Below, one piece after another: positions 8,405 to 14,424 of a stretch of DNA of 42,687 nt. How positions within the stretch are numbered: the stretch's first letter is position 1; each line of letters begins with the position of its first letter. The position numbers were made by a program, and so were the translations under genes. The notes under the pieces were generated by a model. That model was not told the origin of the DNA. It saw nothing but the letters and a program-made list of their open reading frames with translations, and searched no databases. This stretch comes from a virus: positions 1-42,687 of IMG/VR virus record IMGVR_UViG_3300032282_001355, one strand, 5' to 3'.

Positions 8405-9037
8405 ATGCGACCCACCATCGGCCTCTTCCACAAGCACCCCCATGCCTCGGCCCACTGCTGCGTAGGAATGCTCAAGGCGCTGAGTGAATCGTTCCGGGTA
8501 GAACTGCTGGAACCCAAGGACTGCACCTACCGCAAAATGAGATCAATGCAGATCGTGGCGTTTCCCGGCGGGGTTGGCGAAGCTGACGAATGGTCAAAGA
8601 TTTTCCACGATGCGGTCGCGGACGTGCGTCTATTTGCTCACAAAGGCGGCGTCTATTTGGGTATTTGCATGGGTGCGTACTGGGCGGGGCCGGGGTACTT
8701 TGACCTGATTCCGGGCCTAGAAATACAGCAATATATAAAGAGTCCGGGGGCTGAAATCAGACGCTCTTATGCCACGACGGCGGAGGTGGACTGGATGGGA
8801 ACCCGGGAAAAAATGTTCTTCTGGGATGGCCCAGTCTTTAACGAAGTCGGCACGGTGGTGGCCCGGTATAAATCGGGGGGCGTGATGGCGTTGCAGAAAA
8901 ACAACATTGGGCTGATCGGATGCCACCCGGAGTCCCAGCAGGATTGGTACACCAAGAAGTATATGCGGGGTCGGTGGCACGGTGGACGGCACTGGGAACT
9001 GCTCACGGAGTTTACCCGGGAAATAATAGGTACTTAG
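8405..9037 (+). CDS. BPL_N-type glutamine amidotransferase-like protein
   Basis: A 210-residue protein with the class I glutamine amidotransferase-like fold found in the N-terminal domain of some biotin-protein ligases (BPL_N). The nucleophile elbow is GICMGAYW with Cys88, and the partner His174 and Glu176 lie in GCHPES, so the Cys-His-Glu triad is complete. Residues 52-57 (AFPGGV) fit the oxyanion region. No biotin ligase domain follows. Such stand-alone proteins occur in several environmental phages; the substrate is unknown, with base or peptide modification being possible. The gene is isolated, with about 200 and 425 non-coding bases on either side, so it looks like a moron. The ATG has no ribosome binding site. 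Confidence 0.72.
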   Translation: MRPTIGLFHKHPHASAHCCVGMLKALSESFRVELLEPKDCTYRKMRSMQIVAFPGGVGEADEWSKIFHDAVADVRLFAHKGGVYLGICMGAYWAGPGYFDLIPGLEIQQYIKSPGAEIRRSYATTAEVDWMGTREKMFFWDGPVFNEVGTVVARYKSGGVMALQKNNIGLIGCHPESQQDWYTKKYMRGRWHGGRHWELLTEFTREIIGT

Positions 9038-9246
9038 GTACCATCAAGGGGGGCCTTTCTATATGAAGGGGGGTGGGGGTCACCTAGCCAGATTTTGAAA
9101 AATGCGGGGTTATTTGTGCGCATTCAAATGTACGATGCCAACGCGGGACTCCTAACTGTATAGCGCCCTCCCGCCCCCCAGTGGGGTCGCGTCCGCCACG
9201 TTTTGCTATGCGCATTCCGCGCCATGCGGAATTGTTTACGCCACAG

Positions 9247-9263
9247 CGTTACAAATTGTAACG
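9247..9263. promoter_or_regulatory. 17-bp palindromic operator, copy 1
   Basis: CGTTACAAATTGTAACG is a perfect 17-bp palindrome around a central A. It is the leftmost of seven copies of CGTTACAAnTTGTAACG confined to 9247-14441. It lies about 125 bases upstream of the promoter at 9387. Confidence 0.7.
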
Positions 9264-9302
9264 ACGACCACGCCACACCAAAGAATTCCCAAAGAATTCC
9301 AG

Positions 9303-9319
9303 CGTTACAAAGTGTAACG
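9303..9319. promoter_or_regulatory. 17-bp palindromic operator, copy 2
   Basis: CGTTACAAAGTGTAACG differs from the perfect palindrome at one base. It lies 40 bases after copy 1 and about 70 bases upstream of the promoter at 9387, so the pair could bind a dimer of dimers. Confidence 0.65.
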
Positions 9320-9386
9320 ATACGCGCTAGGCCGCACGTGATCGCGCGCCGCAATACCGCGCGACTAGGCCGCGCGCAACCGACAC

Positions 9387-9414
9387 TTGACACCCGCTGA
9401 GCGTCATGTAGAAT
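9387..9414 (+). promoter_or_regulatory. Promoter of the Ala/Lys-rich gene
   Basis: TTGACA (9387-9392), a 16-base spacer and TAGAAT (9409-9414) form a strong sigma70-like promoter. Transcription would begin near 9421, about 40 bases before the ATG at 9463, which has GAGG at 9449-9452 as ribosome binding site. Two copies of the palindromic operator lie upstream. Confidence 0.6.
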
Positions 9415-9462
9415 TGTCCATGCGATCGACGTGATCGCCTACTAACTTGAGGACTTGCAAAG

Positions 9463-10179
9463 ATGAAAACGACATACAAGACATTCGAAGCGCGCGTGAA
9501 AGCCGGTCTCGCTGGTGAGGCTAAACTCGCGGACATCGAAGCCGACATTCTCGCGGCGGACTTGCTACCGCTGGCCAATTCGAAGGGCGTGATTGATACC
9601 AAGTCGCCCGGCTTCAAGGCCTTGCAGGGCCGCGCCTACAAAGTCGCGAGCGCGTGGTACACGAGTGAAGCGCGCGTCATTGACGGGAAGGTGTACGAGC
9701 CCACCGCGCTCAAGCAGGCGATTGATAAGAAAGGTACGGCGCACCCGGCGCGCGACGGCGCGCTTTCGGGTATTCGCGTGAAGGCCTTCCGCTGGACGGG
9801 CAAACTGGTCAAGGCGCATGAGGCCGCGCAGAGCGCAATCGTCGCGGCGCAGAATGGCGCAGGGCGCGCCACGTCCGGCAAGGTAGCCGTCGCGCTAAAA
9901 CGCAGCAAGGCCGCGAAGGGCAAGGCCGCGAAGGGCAAGGCCGCGTATGCCATCATCGATGCTAGCCAGTCCGTGCCGGAATTAATCGACGCACTAGGCA
10001 AGGCTCTGGCCGCGCTCAAGCCGCAGGCGCGCATTGTGGCCGCAACTAATCTGGTCGCGACGGCGCAAGGCTGGGTGAACCAAGCGCGCACCGAAATGGA
10101 CGGGAAGCCGCGAGTCACCGCGAAGCCGACGAAGCGCGCGAAGGCCGCGACGCAAGCCGCACCCGCCGCCGTCCAATAA
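9463..10179 (+). CDS. Ala/Lys-rich basic protein of unknown function
   Basis: A 238-residue protein, strongly basic and very rich in Ala and Lys. Residues 1-120 look like a folded domain (WYTSEARVIDGKVYEP, RVKAFRWTGKLVKAHE). Residues about 143-160 carry the repeat KAAKGKAAKGKAA, like histone H1-type tails, and the C-terminus is another Lys/Ala/Pro tail. Binding to nucleic acid is therefore likely but unproven. The DNA is visibly richer in GC (many CGCG steps) than the genes around it, suggesting recent transfer. It has its own promoter (9387) and intrinsic terminator (10209-10236), making a one-gene unit. GAGG ten bases upstream supports the start. I do not recognise the family. Confidence 0.6.
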   Translation: MKTTYKTFEARVKAGLAGEAKLADIEADILAADLLPLANSKGVIDTKSPGFKALQGRAYKVASAWYTSEARVIDGKVYEPTALKQAIDKKGTAHPARDGALSGIRVKAFRWTGKLVKAHEAAQSAIVAAQNGAGRATSGKVAVALKRSKAAKGKAAKGKAAYAIIDASQSVPELIDALGKALAALKPQARIVAATNLVATAQGWVNQARTEMDGKPRVTAKPTKRAKAATQAAPAAVQ

Positions 10180-10208
10180 ACAATCCCGCGCCACACGGCG
10201 CAACCTCG

Positions 10209-10236
10209 AAGCCCCGCGCGAGCGGGGCTTTTTTTT
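10209..10236 (+). terminator. Rho-independent terminator
   Basis: AAGCCCCGC, loop GCGA, GCGGGGCTT form a nine-pair stem (10209-10230) followed by a run of T to 10236. This textbook intrinsic terminator closes the one-gene unit that starts at 9387. Confidence 0.9.
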
Positions 10237-10275
10237 GTCCGCGCGATTCACACCGCATCGCATGGCCGCGATGCG

Positions 10276-10312
10276 CGAAGCCAGTCACTGCGAAGCCAGT
10301 GACGAAGCCAGT
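10276..10312 (+). repeat. Three direct repeats CGAAGCCAGT
   Basis: CGAAGCCAGT occurs at 10276-10285, 10291-10300 and 10303-10312, spaced 15 and 12 bases. The middle copy also takes part in a CACTG/CAGTG hairpin. The spacing near one or one and a half helical turns would suit protein binding. Confidence 0.65.
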
Positions 10313-10332
10313 TCCCACTGCCCAAAGCCCTT

Positions 10333-10351
10333 TTTGTGCCATTGGCACAAA
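10333..10351. repeat. 19-bp perfect palindrome TTTGTGCCA-T-TGGCACAAA
   Basis: TTTGTGCCA (10333-10341) and TGGCACAAA (10343-10351) form a perfect palindrome around a T. The half-site recurs as an iteron across the next 370 bases. Confidence 0.75.
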
Positions 10352-10352
10352 C

Positions 10353-10721
10353 TTTGTTCCACGAAACTACATTAGCGACACAAGATAGAGCGTTGAAATC
10401 ATTGGAAAAAAACGACTTTGTTCCGTTGTTCCAGTATTTTCAGCATAGGGGGCTAGGAAAGCGTGGCCGATAGCCGGGTAAGGCAACGGAGCGCGGATAG
10501 TAAAAATTTCAAAAAACCCACCGTACCCTCTCAAAATCACTGGAACAACGGCACAAACGGTATAACTATTAATTCTTCTTTATATCTTTATGTATACTAC
10601 TAACTAATATAATCAATAACTTATCTATCTTTTTCTTTTCTTCGCACACGGAATCGCACCTCGCATTTTGTGTCAGATGTAAAGAAAACCCGGCACAAAC
10701 CGTGGCACACGTGGCACAAAA
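10353..10721. repeat. Iteron array TTTGTKCC
   Basis: Forward copies are TTTGTTCCA (10353-10361), TTTGTTCCG (10417-10425) and TTGTTCCAG (10426-10434). Reverse-strand copies are CTGGAACAA within 10540-10551, GGCACAAAC (10550-10558), GGCACAAAC (10692-10700), the shorter GGCACAC (10704-10710) and GGCACAAAA (10713-10721). The pair 10417-10434 and 10540-10557 forms an 18-base inverted repeat with one mismatch. The array surrounds the AT-rich tract at 10559-10640. Confidence 0.6.
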
Positions 10722-10728
10722 CCCCCGG

Positions 10729-10745
10729 CGTTACAACTTGTAACG
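10729..10745. promoter_or_regulatory. 17-bp palindromic operator, copy 3
   Basis: CGTTACAACTTGTAACG has perfect eight-base arms around a central C. It lies 73 bases upstream of the -35 box at 10819; copy 4 lies downstream of the same promoter, so the two bracket it. Confidence 0.7.
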
Positions 10746-10818
10746 ATAGATTCGATACGTTCTATACGACGCCGACACAAATACCGTGAAAAAACGAACC
10801 CGAGTTGTGTACCGCCTA

Positions 10819-10847
10819 TTGACACTCGTGTTCAGATAAGTTAACAT
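10819..10847 (+). promoter_or_regulatory. Early promoter A
   Basis: TTGACA (10819-10824), a 17-base spacer and TAACAT (10842-10847). The whole stretch from CTATTGAC to about 40 bases further is closely repeated at promoter B (13356), including CTCGTGTTCA in the spacer and GTGG...GGACA downstream. Transcription would begin near 10854. Confidence 0.65.
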
Positions 10848-10896
10848 TGCTCTCGTGGTGTGGACATATTTATACGACGCCACTTGTTTAACCCGG

Positions 10897-10913
10897 CGTT
10901 ACAACTTGTAACG
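10897..10913. promoter_or_regulatory. 17-bp palindromic operator, copy 4
   Basis: CGTTACAACTTGTAACG in the untranslated leader downstream of promoter A, ending nine bases before the ribosome binding site GAGAGG at 10923-10928. Confidence 0.72.
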
Positions 10914-10936
10914 CTACCAACCGAGAGGACATGACG

Positions 10937-11749
10937 ATGGTCAAGATGAAGCAAAGCAATGGCCGTGTGATCTACGAGGGGCCGTCACAACTCGACGGTA
11001 ACCCAATCGTGGTCATCGCCATTGGGTTCAAGACAGGCTCATCAAACCGCAAGACCGGCAAGATGATTCAAACCTACATCATGCGCGCGGACTCGCTACC
11101 CACCGAGGCCGTACAGAGTGGTGACGACTTTTCTATATGTGGCAACTGCATCCATCGGGGTAAGACTGTACGGTCTGCGTCCGGCGAGACCCGCAACGTG
11201 GGTCGCACGTGCTACGTCAACCTAGGCCAAGGTCCGCTCGCAGTCATGCGGTCATACCTACTAGGCAAGTACCCGGCATGGGACGGTACCGGCGTCAACG
11301 GTCAATTTGTCCGCATCGGCACGTATGGTGACCCTGCCGCAGTACCCACTTATGTATGGGACGAGTTGCTACGGGACGCATCCGGCCACACGGGATACAC
11401 GCATCAATGGCAAGACCCACGTTTCGCTTCACTGCGAACATTCTGCATGGCATCGGTGGACTCGCCCGAGGAGGCAGCATCGGCACACGCCAAAGGGTGG
11501 CGCACATTCCGTGTCGGTATGCCCAACCACGCACCACAGACTCCCAAGGTCGAGGCGTTGTGTCCGGCATCAGCCGAGGCCGGTCGCAAGTTGGACTGCG
11601 CGCGGTGTCTTGCCTGCTCCGGCGTATCGGGTAGTGACGGGTCACATCGACGCGGTTCGATCTACATCCCTGCGCATGGCGGGTTCGCAGTCATGGCCAA
11701 CATCAACAAACGAGCAGCGTTACAAGTTGTAACGGGAGGTGTGCGATGA
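10937..11749 (+). CDS. Conserved Cys-rich phage protein, unknown function
   Basis: A 270-residue protein with conserved Cys and His (ICGNCIHRGKT near residue 67, GRTCYVNLGQGP near 90, ALCPASAEAGRKLDCARCLA near 215) and the motif RIGTYGDPAAVP near residue 126. From memory this matches a widespread phage family of unknown function, which I believe is catalogued as DUF7227; this was not checked. The Cys clusters suggest a zinc or Fe-S site. The ATG at 10937 was preferred over 10931 because GAGAGGACnnnACGATG is repeated before the gene at 14462, where the second ATG position is used. It is the first gene after promoter A and overlaps the next gene by four bases. A copy of the palindromic operator lies inside its 3' end. 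Confidence 0.6.
   Translation: MVKMKQSNGRVIYEGPSQLDGNPIVVIAIGFKTGSSNRKTGKMIQTYIMRADSLPTEAVQSGDDFSICGNCIHRGKTVRSASGETRNVGRTCYVNLGQGPLAVMRSYLLGKYPAWDGTGVNGQFVRIGTYGDPAAVPTYVWDELLRDASGHTGYTHQWQDPRFASLRTFCMASVDSPEEAASAHAKGWRTFRVGMPNHAPQTPKVEALCPASAEAGRKLDCARCLACSGVSGSDGSHRRGSIYIPAHGGFAVMANINKRAALQVVTGGVR
11718..11734. promoter_or_regulatory. 17-bp palindromic operator, copy 5 (inside a gene)
   Basis: CGTTACAAGTTGTAACG is a 17-bp palindrome inside the last codons of the Cys-rich gene, touching the ribosome binding site GGGAGG (11734-11739) of the gene at 11746. Keeping the palindrome within coding sequence argues that it is functional. Confidence 0.68.
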
Positions 11750-12048
11750 AGTATTGGGATCACGTTGTGTGGATGGCGTGGTTGGGTCGTACTGATCATG
11801 CGTCACCACGTTATCACCCGGCTAAAGCAGCACGGATCTATGCACGGTTCACGCCCAACATCGAGCGAGCGCAAAGGTACGTGACTGCCGAGAACATGGT
11901 GAGACGGCACAAGTATTCATCTTATTCGGCGTATCAACGGGCAGTAGACCATGCCTTTTCGTACTCAACTGATGCATGGCAGCACCAGTATTGGTTGGAC
12001 GTGGGCACGGTGGTATTAAAAATTCAACGAGAGGAGGACAAGCGATGA
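11746..12048 (+). CDS. Small protein of unknown function
   Basis: A 100-residue basic, aromatic-rich protein (many Trp, Tyr, His and Arg; YWDHVVWMAWLGRTDH at the start, WQHQYWLDVG near the end). I do not recognise the family. It overlaps the upstream stop (ATGA, 11746-11749) and has GGGAGG as ribosome binding site, with operator copy 5 directly before it. It overlaps the next gene by four bases, so the set is translationally coupled. No catalytic or membrane motif is visible; the Trp/Arg-rich make-up would suit nucleic-acid binding. Confidence 0.55.
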   Translation: MKYWDHVVWMAWLGRTDHASPRYHPAKAARIYARFTPNIERAQRYVTAENMVRRHKYSSYSAYQRAVDHAFSYSTDAWQHQYWLDVGTVVLKIQREEDKR

Positions 12049-12263
12049 ACCAAGCAACCCAAACTCAACCCGAGCAACTCGTGCTCGACCTGTTCGATAG
12101 GCAGTACCTTGCCTTGCAGAAAGAGGCAGTTGATCTGTCGATCTGCGAGCGGTGGTCGATCCGTGATATCGCCATCAAGTTAGGTGTGCCCGAGAAGTTC
12201 GTGAAGGATTCGCTGCACGAGTTTCTGTCCGGCGATTGCAACGATTACTTTGTAGGAGAGTGA
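12045..12263 (+). CDS. Small helix-turn-helix-like protein
   Basis: A 72-residue protein. Residues about 38-64 (ERWSIRDIAIKLGVPEKFVK) have the pattern of a helix-turn-helix: a helix, a turn at Leu-Gly-Val, and a recognition helix. The start is at the ATGA overlap with the upstream stop, preceded by GAGGACAAGCG, the early start context. It lies in the operon controlled by the palindromic operator, so it is one of the candidates for an operon regulator. It has no second domain for dimerisation that can be seen. Confidence 0.6.
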   Translation: MNQATQTQPEQLVLDLFDRQYLALQKEAVDLSICERWSIRDIAIKLGVPEKFVKDSLHEFLSGDCNDYFVGE

Positions 12264-12264
12264 G

Positions 12265-12516
12265 ATGAGTAATAAAACTTGGATGCACAGAGCAGCCTAC
12301 GCAGTCATGCGTAAGGACACGTGGAACGATGGGCAGGGGTACGACAGCGACTATCCTGTCGAGGGCGTGTTTCTTTCGCGTGATGCTGCGGAGTGGTATG
12401 CCGCAGGGTTGATCAACGATATGCGCAAGACAGACGAGTACGATGACCTTTTAGATGACGAGTTGTTTGAGGTTCGTGAGGTTCAATTGGTAACCGCATT
12501 GGGCGAGGAGGTGTGA
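12265..12516 (+). CDS. Small acidic protein of unknown function
   Basis: An 83-residue protein with an acidic C-terminal half (KTDEYDDLLDDELFEVREVQ). The N-terminal half carries YPVEGVFLSRDAAEWYAAGL. Unrecognised. GGAG lies eight bases before the ATG, and the gene starts one base after the upstream stop. The charge pattern resembles small phage proteins that mimic DNA, but that is only an impression. Confidence 0.55.
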   Translation: MSNKTWMHRAAYAVMRKDTWNDGQGYDSDYPVEGVFLSRDAAEWYAAGLINDMRKTDEYDDLLDDELFEVREVQLVTALGEEV

Positions 12517-12517
12517 G

Positions 12518-12688
12518 ATGAGTAAGCAAAAAGTGTTGGAGTTGACCAAGAAAATCCATGCCTATGCCAACAAGGCAGAGCGGCCCGAGGATTACTTGTT
12601 TGACCCCAAGGTCAATAAGGCACGGTTTGTCCCGCCACGATTCCCGTTGACGTGGAGCGAGTGGCTGAAGCAGAAGAAGGAGGGCTGA
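12518..12688 (+). CDS. Small basic protein
   Basis: A 56-residue open frame starting MSKQKVLELTKKIHAYANKA and ending WSEWLKQKKEG. GAGGAGG lies about eight bases before the ATG, the gene starts one base after the upstream stop, and the next gene begins two bases after its own stop. This tight packing supports a real gene despite its size. It is rich in Lys and Pro, with a helical N-terminus. Function unknown. Confidence 0.6.
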   Translation: MSKQKVLELTKKIHAYANKAERPEDYLFDPKVNKARFVPPRFPLTWSEWLKQKKEG

Positions 12689-12690
12689 TC

Positions 12691-13128
12691 ATGCAGACCT
12701 TTCTACCATCACCATCGTACGACGAGTCCGCTCGTCTGCTCGACTACAAACGGCTAGGCAAGCAGCGGGTGGAGACCAAGCAAATCCTGCTCGCACTGGG
12801 TAAGACAACGGGCGGGTGGGTCAACCACCCTGCCACCAACATGTGGCGCGGTCACGAGGTCAGCCTGTGCCAGTACGGTCTCGCCATGTGTTGGGAGTGG
12901 CAACGACGTGGGTACAAGGACACGCTGATGGACTTCTTTGCCGAGGCACTGCATCAGTACCAGTCTGATGGTCGCACGTTCATGCCGCCACCGTGGCTAG
13001 GCGAGGAGGAAGTTCATGCGTCACACCGTAGCAACTTGCTGCGGAAAGACCGGGATTTTTATTCTAAGTACGGATGGGCAGAGTCTGATGATCTTCCCTA
13101 CGTTTGGCCAAGCCTATCGAGAAATTAA
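12691..13128 (+). CDS. MSMEG_6728-type / pyrimidine-dimer DNA glycosylase-like protein
   Basis: A 145-residue protein that closely follows, from memory, the bacterial MSMEG_6728 family (annotated as pyrimidine dimer DNA glycosylase or endonuclease V-like). Characteristic stretches are SARLLDYKRLGKQRVE (residues 12-27), WVNHPATNMWRGHE (about 42-55), GLAMCWEWQRRGYKDT (about 60-76) and HASHRSNLLRKDRDFY (about 110-125). The family is thought to excise damaged bases, as T4 DenV does, and would act on phage or host DNA after ultraviolet damage; activity for this branch is not established. AGGAGGG lies before the ATG, which starts two bases after the upstream stop. The length is normal for the family. 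Confidence 0.75.
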   Translation: MQTFLPSPSYDESARLLDYKRLGKQRVETKQILLALGKTTGGWVNHPATNMWRGHEVSLCQYGLAMCWEWQRRGYKDTLMDFFAEALHQYQSDGRTFMPPPWLGEEEVHASHRSNLLRKDRDFYSKYGWAESDDLPYVWPSLSRN

Positions 13129-13130
13129 TT

Positions 13131-13340
13131 ATGCCGAGTAAAACATTAGACACGAGACGAGTACCGCCACGCGGCAAGTTCACCGGGTTCCGCTACCTGT
13201 CCAACGAGGAACTACGCATGACCGGCAAGGAGTGGAACGAACTAGCCGAGCAGAAACGGTTCGCATGGAAACGGGTGGGCGACCCTCGCGAAGGATGCAA
13301 AGACTTGTGTGGTGGAGGGTATGAGGTTTGGATTGACTGA
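13131..13340 (+). CDS. Small basic protein of unknown function
   Basis: A 69-residue protein (MPSKTLDTRRVPPRGKFTGF..., ending GGGYEVWID). It carries two Cys near the end (CKDLCGGG) and a helical centre (NEELRMTGKEWNELAEQKRF). The start at 13131 lies two bases after the upstream stop but has only a weak ribosome binding site. Last gene before promoter B, so it closes the first early operon. Function unknown. Confidence 0.5.
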   Translation: MPSKTLDTRRVPPRGKFTGFRYLSNEELRMTGKEWNELAEQKRFAWKRVGDPREGCKDLCGGGYEVWID

Positions 13341-13355
13341 CTTGTCGGTAGCCTA

Positions 13356-13384
13356 TTGACCCTCGTGTTCAACTTTGTTAACAT
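13356..13384 (+). promoter_or_regulatory. Early promoter B
   Basis: TTGACC (13356-13361), a 17-base spacer and TAACAT (13379-13384). It is a near copy of promoter A at 10819, sharing CTATTGAC, CTCGTGTTCA and GTTAACAT. Transcription would begin near 13391, and operator copy 6 lies in the leader. Confidence 0.65.
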
Positions 13385-13429
13385 ATGTCCTGTGGTTGGG
13401 ACAATCGTTTGATTGATTTAATTCACGTT

Positions 13430-13446
13430 CGTTACAAGTTGTAACG
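13430..13446. promoter_or_regulatory. 17-bp palindromic operator, copy 6
   Basis: CGTTACAAGTTGTAACG in the leader of the gene at 13471, ending about eleven bases before its ribosome binding site GGAGGA. Confidence 0.72.
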
Positions 13447-13470
13447 ACAATTATTTAGGAGGACTGAACG

Positions 13471-14379
13471 ATGACTGTCGAATTATCAACACCGACTCAC
13501 ATCACAACCCTGCGTGACTGCGCCATGCAGTGCAACCTAGAGGTGCGCATGTGGGTGGGTACTGTGCAAGACGATCAACTCAGTGACGAGGTCACCGAGT
13601 CCAAGCAAGCCGAGCGTGGCAGTGCCAAGGTCATCAAGAACCTGCTCGCGTCATGCCATGAGCATACGCTTGTCAAACGGTACCGCTCGTTCGCGTACAA
13701 CTGGTTCAAGCAACGCTCGTATCCGTACGTGGGATCGACGGGACTCGTGTCGAACTACGGCATACCCAAGATCATGAACGAGTTCGATAACGAGATTAAG
13801 CCGGGCTACATGGCGACGGTGAATCCGTTCCTGCTTGCCTACGCTGATCTGCGCGCTAACTACGCATTCAAGATGCAGGGCAACATGTACAACGCATCGG
13901 ACTATCCCGAGGTCGATGAGATTCGCGACAAGTTCAGCATCAACTTGTATATGCAGCCCATCCCGAGTTCGGACTTCAGTCAACGCATCAGCGCGGACAT
14001 TGCCGAGCAGTTGAACATGCATTACTCACGCCAAGCCGAGCGGTTCATACGTGAGACGGGCGAGCGTCAGTTGGCACAACTGGCCAAGGTGATGCAGTCG
14101 ATCTCGCACTGCTGCGAGGTGGACATCAAAGAGACGGCGACGGGCGAGACTAAGGTCACGCGCCGTAGGTTGCACGAGTCTACGTTGGAGCGCGCGATTG
14201 AATACTGTGATTCGTTCAAGTACTTCAATCCATCCGGTGATGCACGGTTGGAAGGCATACGTGCAGACTTGGAGCGTGTGTTGCAGGGCGTGGACATCAA
14301 GACCCTGCGTGACTCCGACTCGCTACGTGCGACGGTCAAGTCTGATGTCGATGACATCATGAAGCGGTTCGGACTTTGA
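13471..14379 (+). CDS. DUF3150-like partner of the AAA+/VWA pair
   Basis: A 302-residue, mostly helical protein with no catalytic motif visible. It resembles, from memory, phage and plasmid proteins of the DUF3150 type, which are often found beside a MoxR/CobS-like ATPase and a VWA protein, as here. Features include GSAKVIKNLLASCHEHTLVK near residue 50, a Tyr/Asn-rich centre, and C-terminal helices (RADLERVLQGVDIKTLRD). The start has GGAGGACTGAACG before the ATG, the early start context. It is the first gene after promoter B. It could be an adaptor or substrate of the ATPase; this is inference from gene order. Confidence 0.5.
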   Translation: MTVELSTPTHITTLRDCAMQCNLEVRMWVGTVQDDQLSDEVTESKQAERGSAKVIKNLLASCHEHTLVKRYRSFAYNWFKQRSYPYVGSTGLVSNYGIPKIMNEFDNEIKPGYMATVNPFLLAYADLRANYAFKMQGNMYNASDYPEVDEIRDKFSINLYMQPIPSSDFSQRISADIAEQLNMHYSRQAERFIRETGERQLAQLAKVMQSISHCCEVDIKETATGETKVTRRRLHESTLERAIEYCDSFKYFNPSGDARLEGIRADLERVLQGVDIKTLRDSDSLRATVKSDVDDIMKRFGL

Positions 14380-14424
14380 TTGTTGAAATTTTTATTTGTT
14401 TAGTCTTTGTCTTATTCACCACTT

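Larger units (their letters stand above)
9038..9386. other. Intergenic region with G-runs, hairpin and short repeats
   Basis: No gene was found here. The left part carries three plus-strand G-runs (9048-9053, 9068-9073, 9075-9079) that could fold into a G-quadruplex. A perfect hairpin lies at 9214-9232 (ATTCCGC, five-base loop, GCGGAAT). The tandem repeat AAAGAATTCCC occupies 9280-9290 and 9291-9300. Two copies of the 17-bp palindrome are at 9247-9263 and 9303-9319. This mixture suggests a control region rather than decayed coding sequence. Confidence 0.55.
10237..10818. other. Long non-coding region, candidate replication origin
   Basis: No gene was found in this stretch, which continues to 10936. 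It carries three direct repeats of CGAAGCCAGT (10276-10312), an array of TTTGTKCC-type iterons in both orientations (10333-10721), and an AT-rich tract at about 10559-10640 that would melt easily. One palindromic operator (10729-10745) follows. Such a combination, next to replication genes, is typical of a phage or plasmid origin. No DnaA box was identified with certainty. Confidence 0.5.

Noticed and set aside
9636-10263. Several minus-strand open frames opposite the Ala/Lys-rich gene
   Set aside because: High GC content produces long open frames on both strands; only the plus frame has a promoter, ribosome binding site and terminator.
10931-10936. ATG at 10931 as start of the Cys-rich gene
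   Set aside because: The repeated context GAGAGGACnnnACGATG before 14462 places the true start at 10937; spacing from the ribosome binding site to 10931 would be very short.
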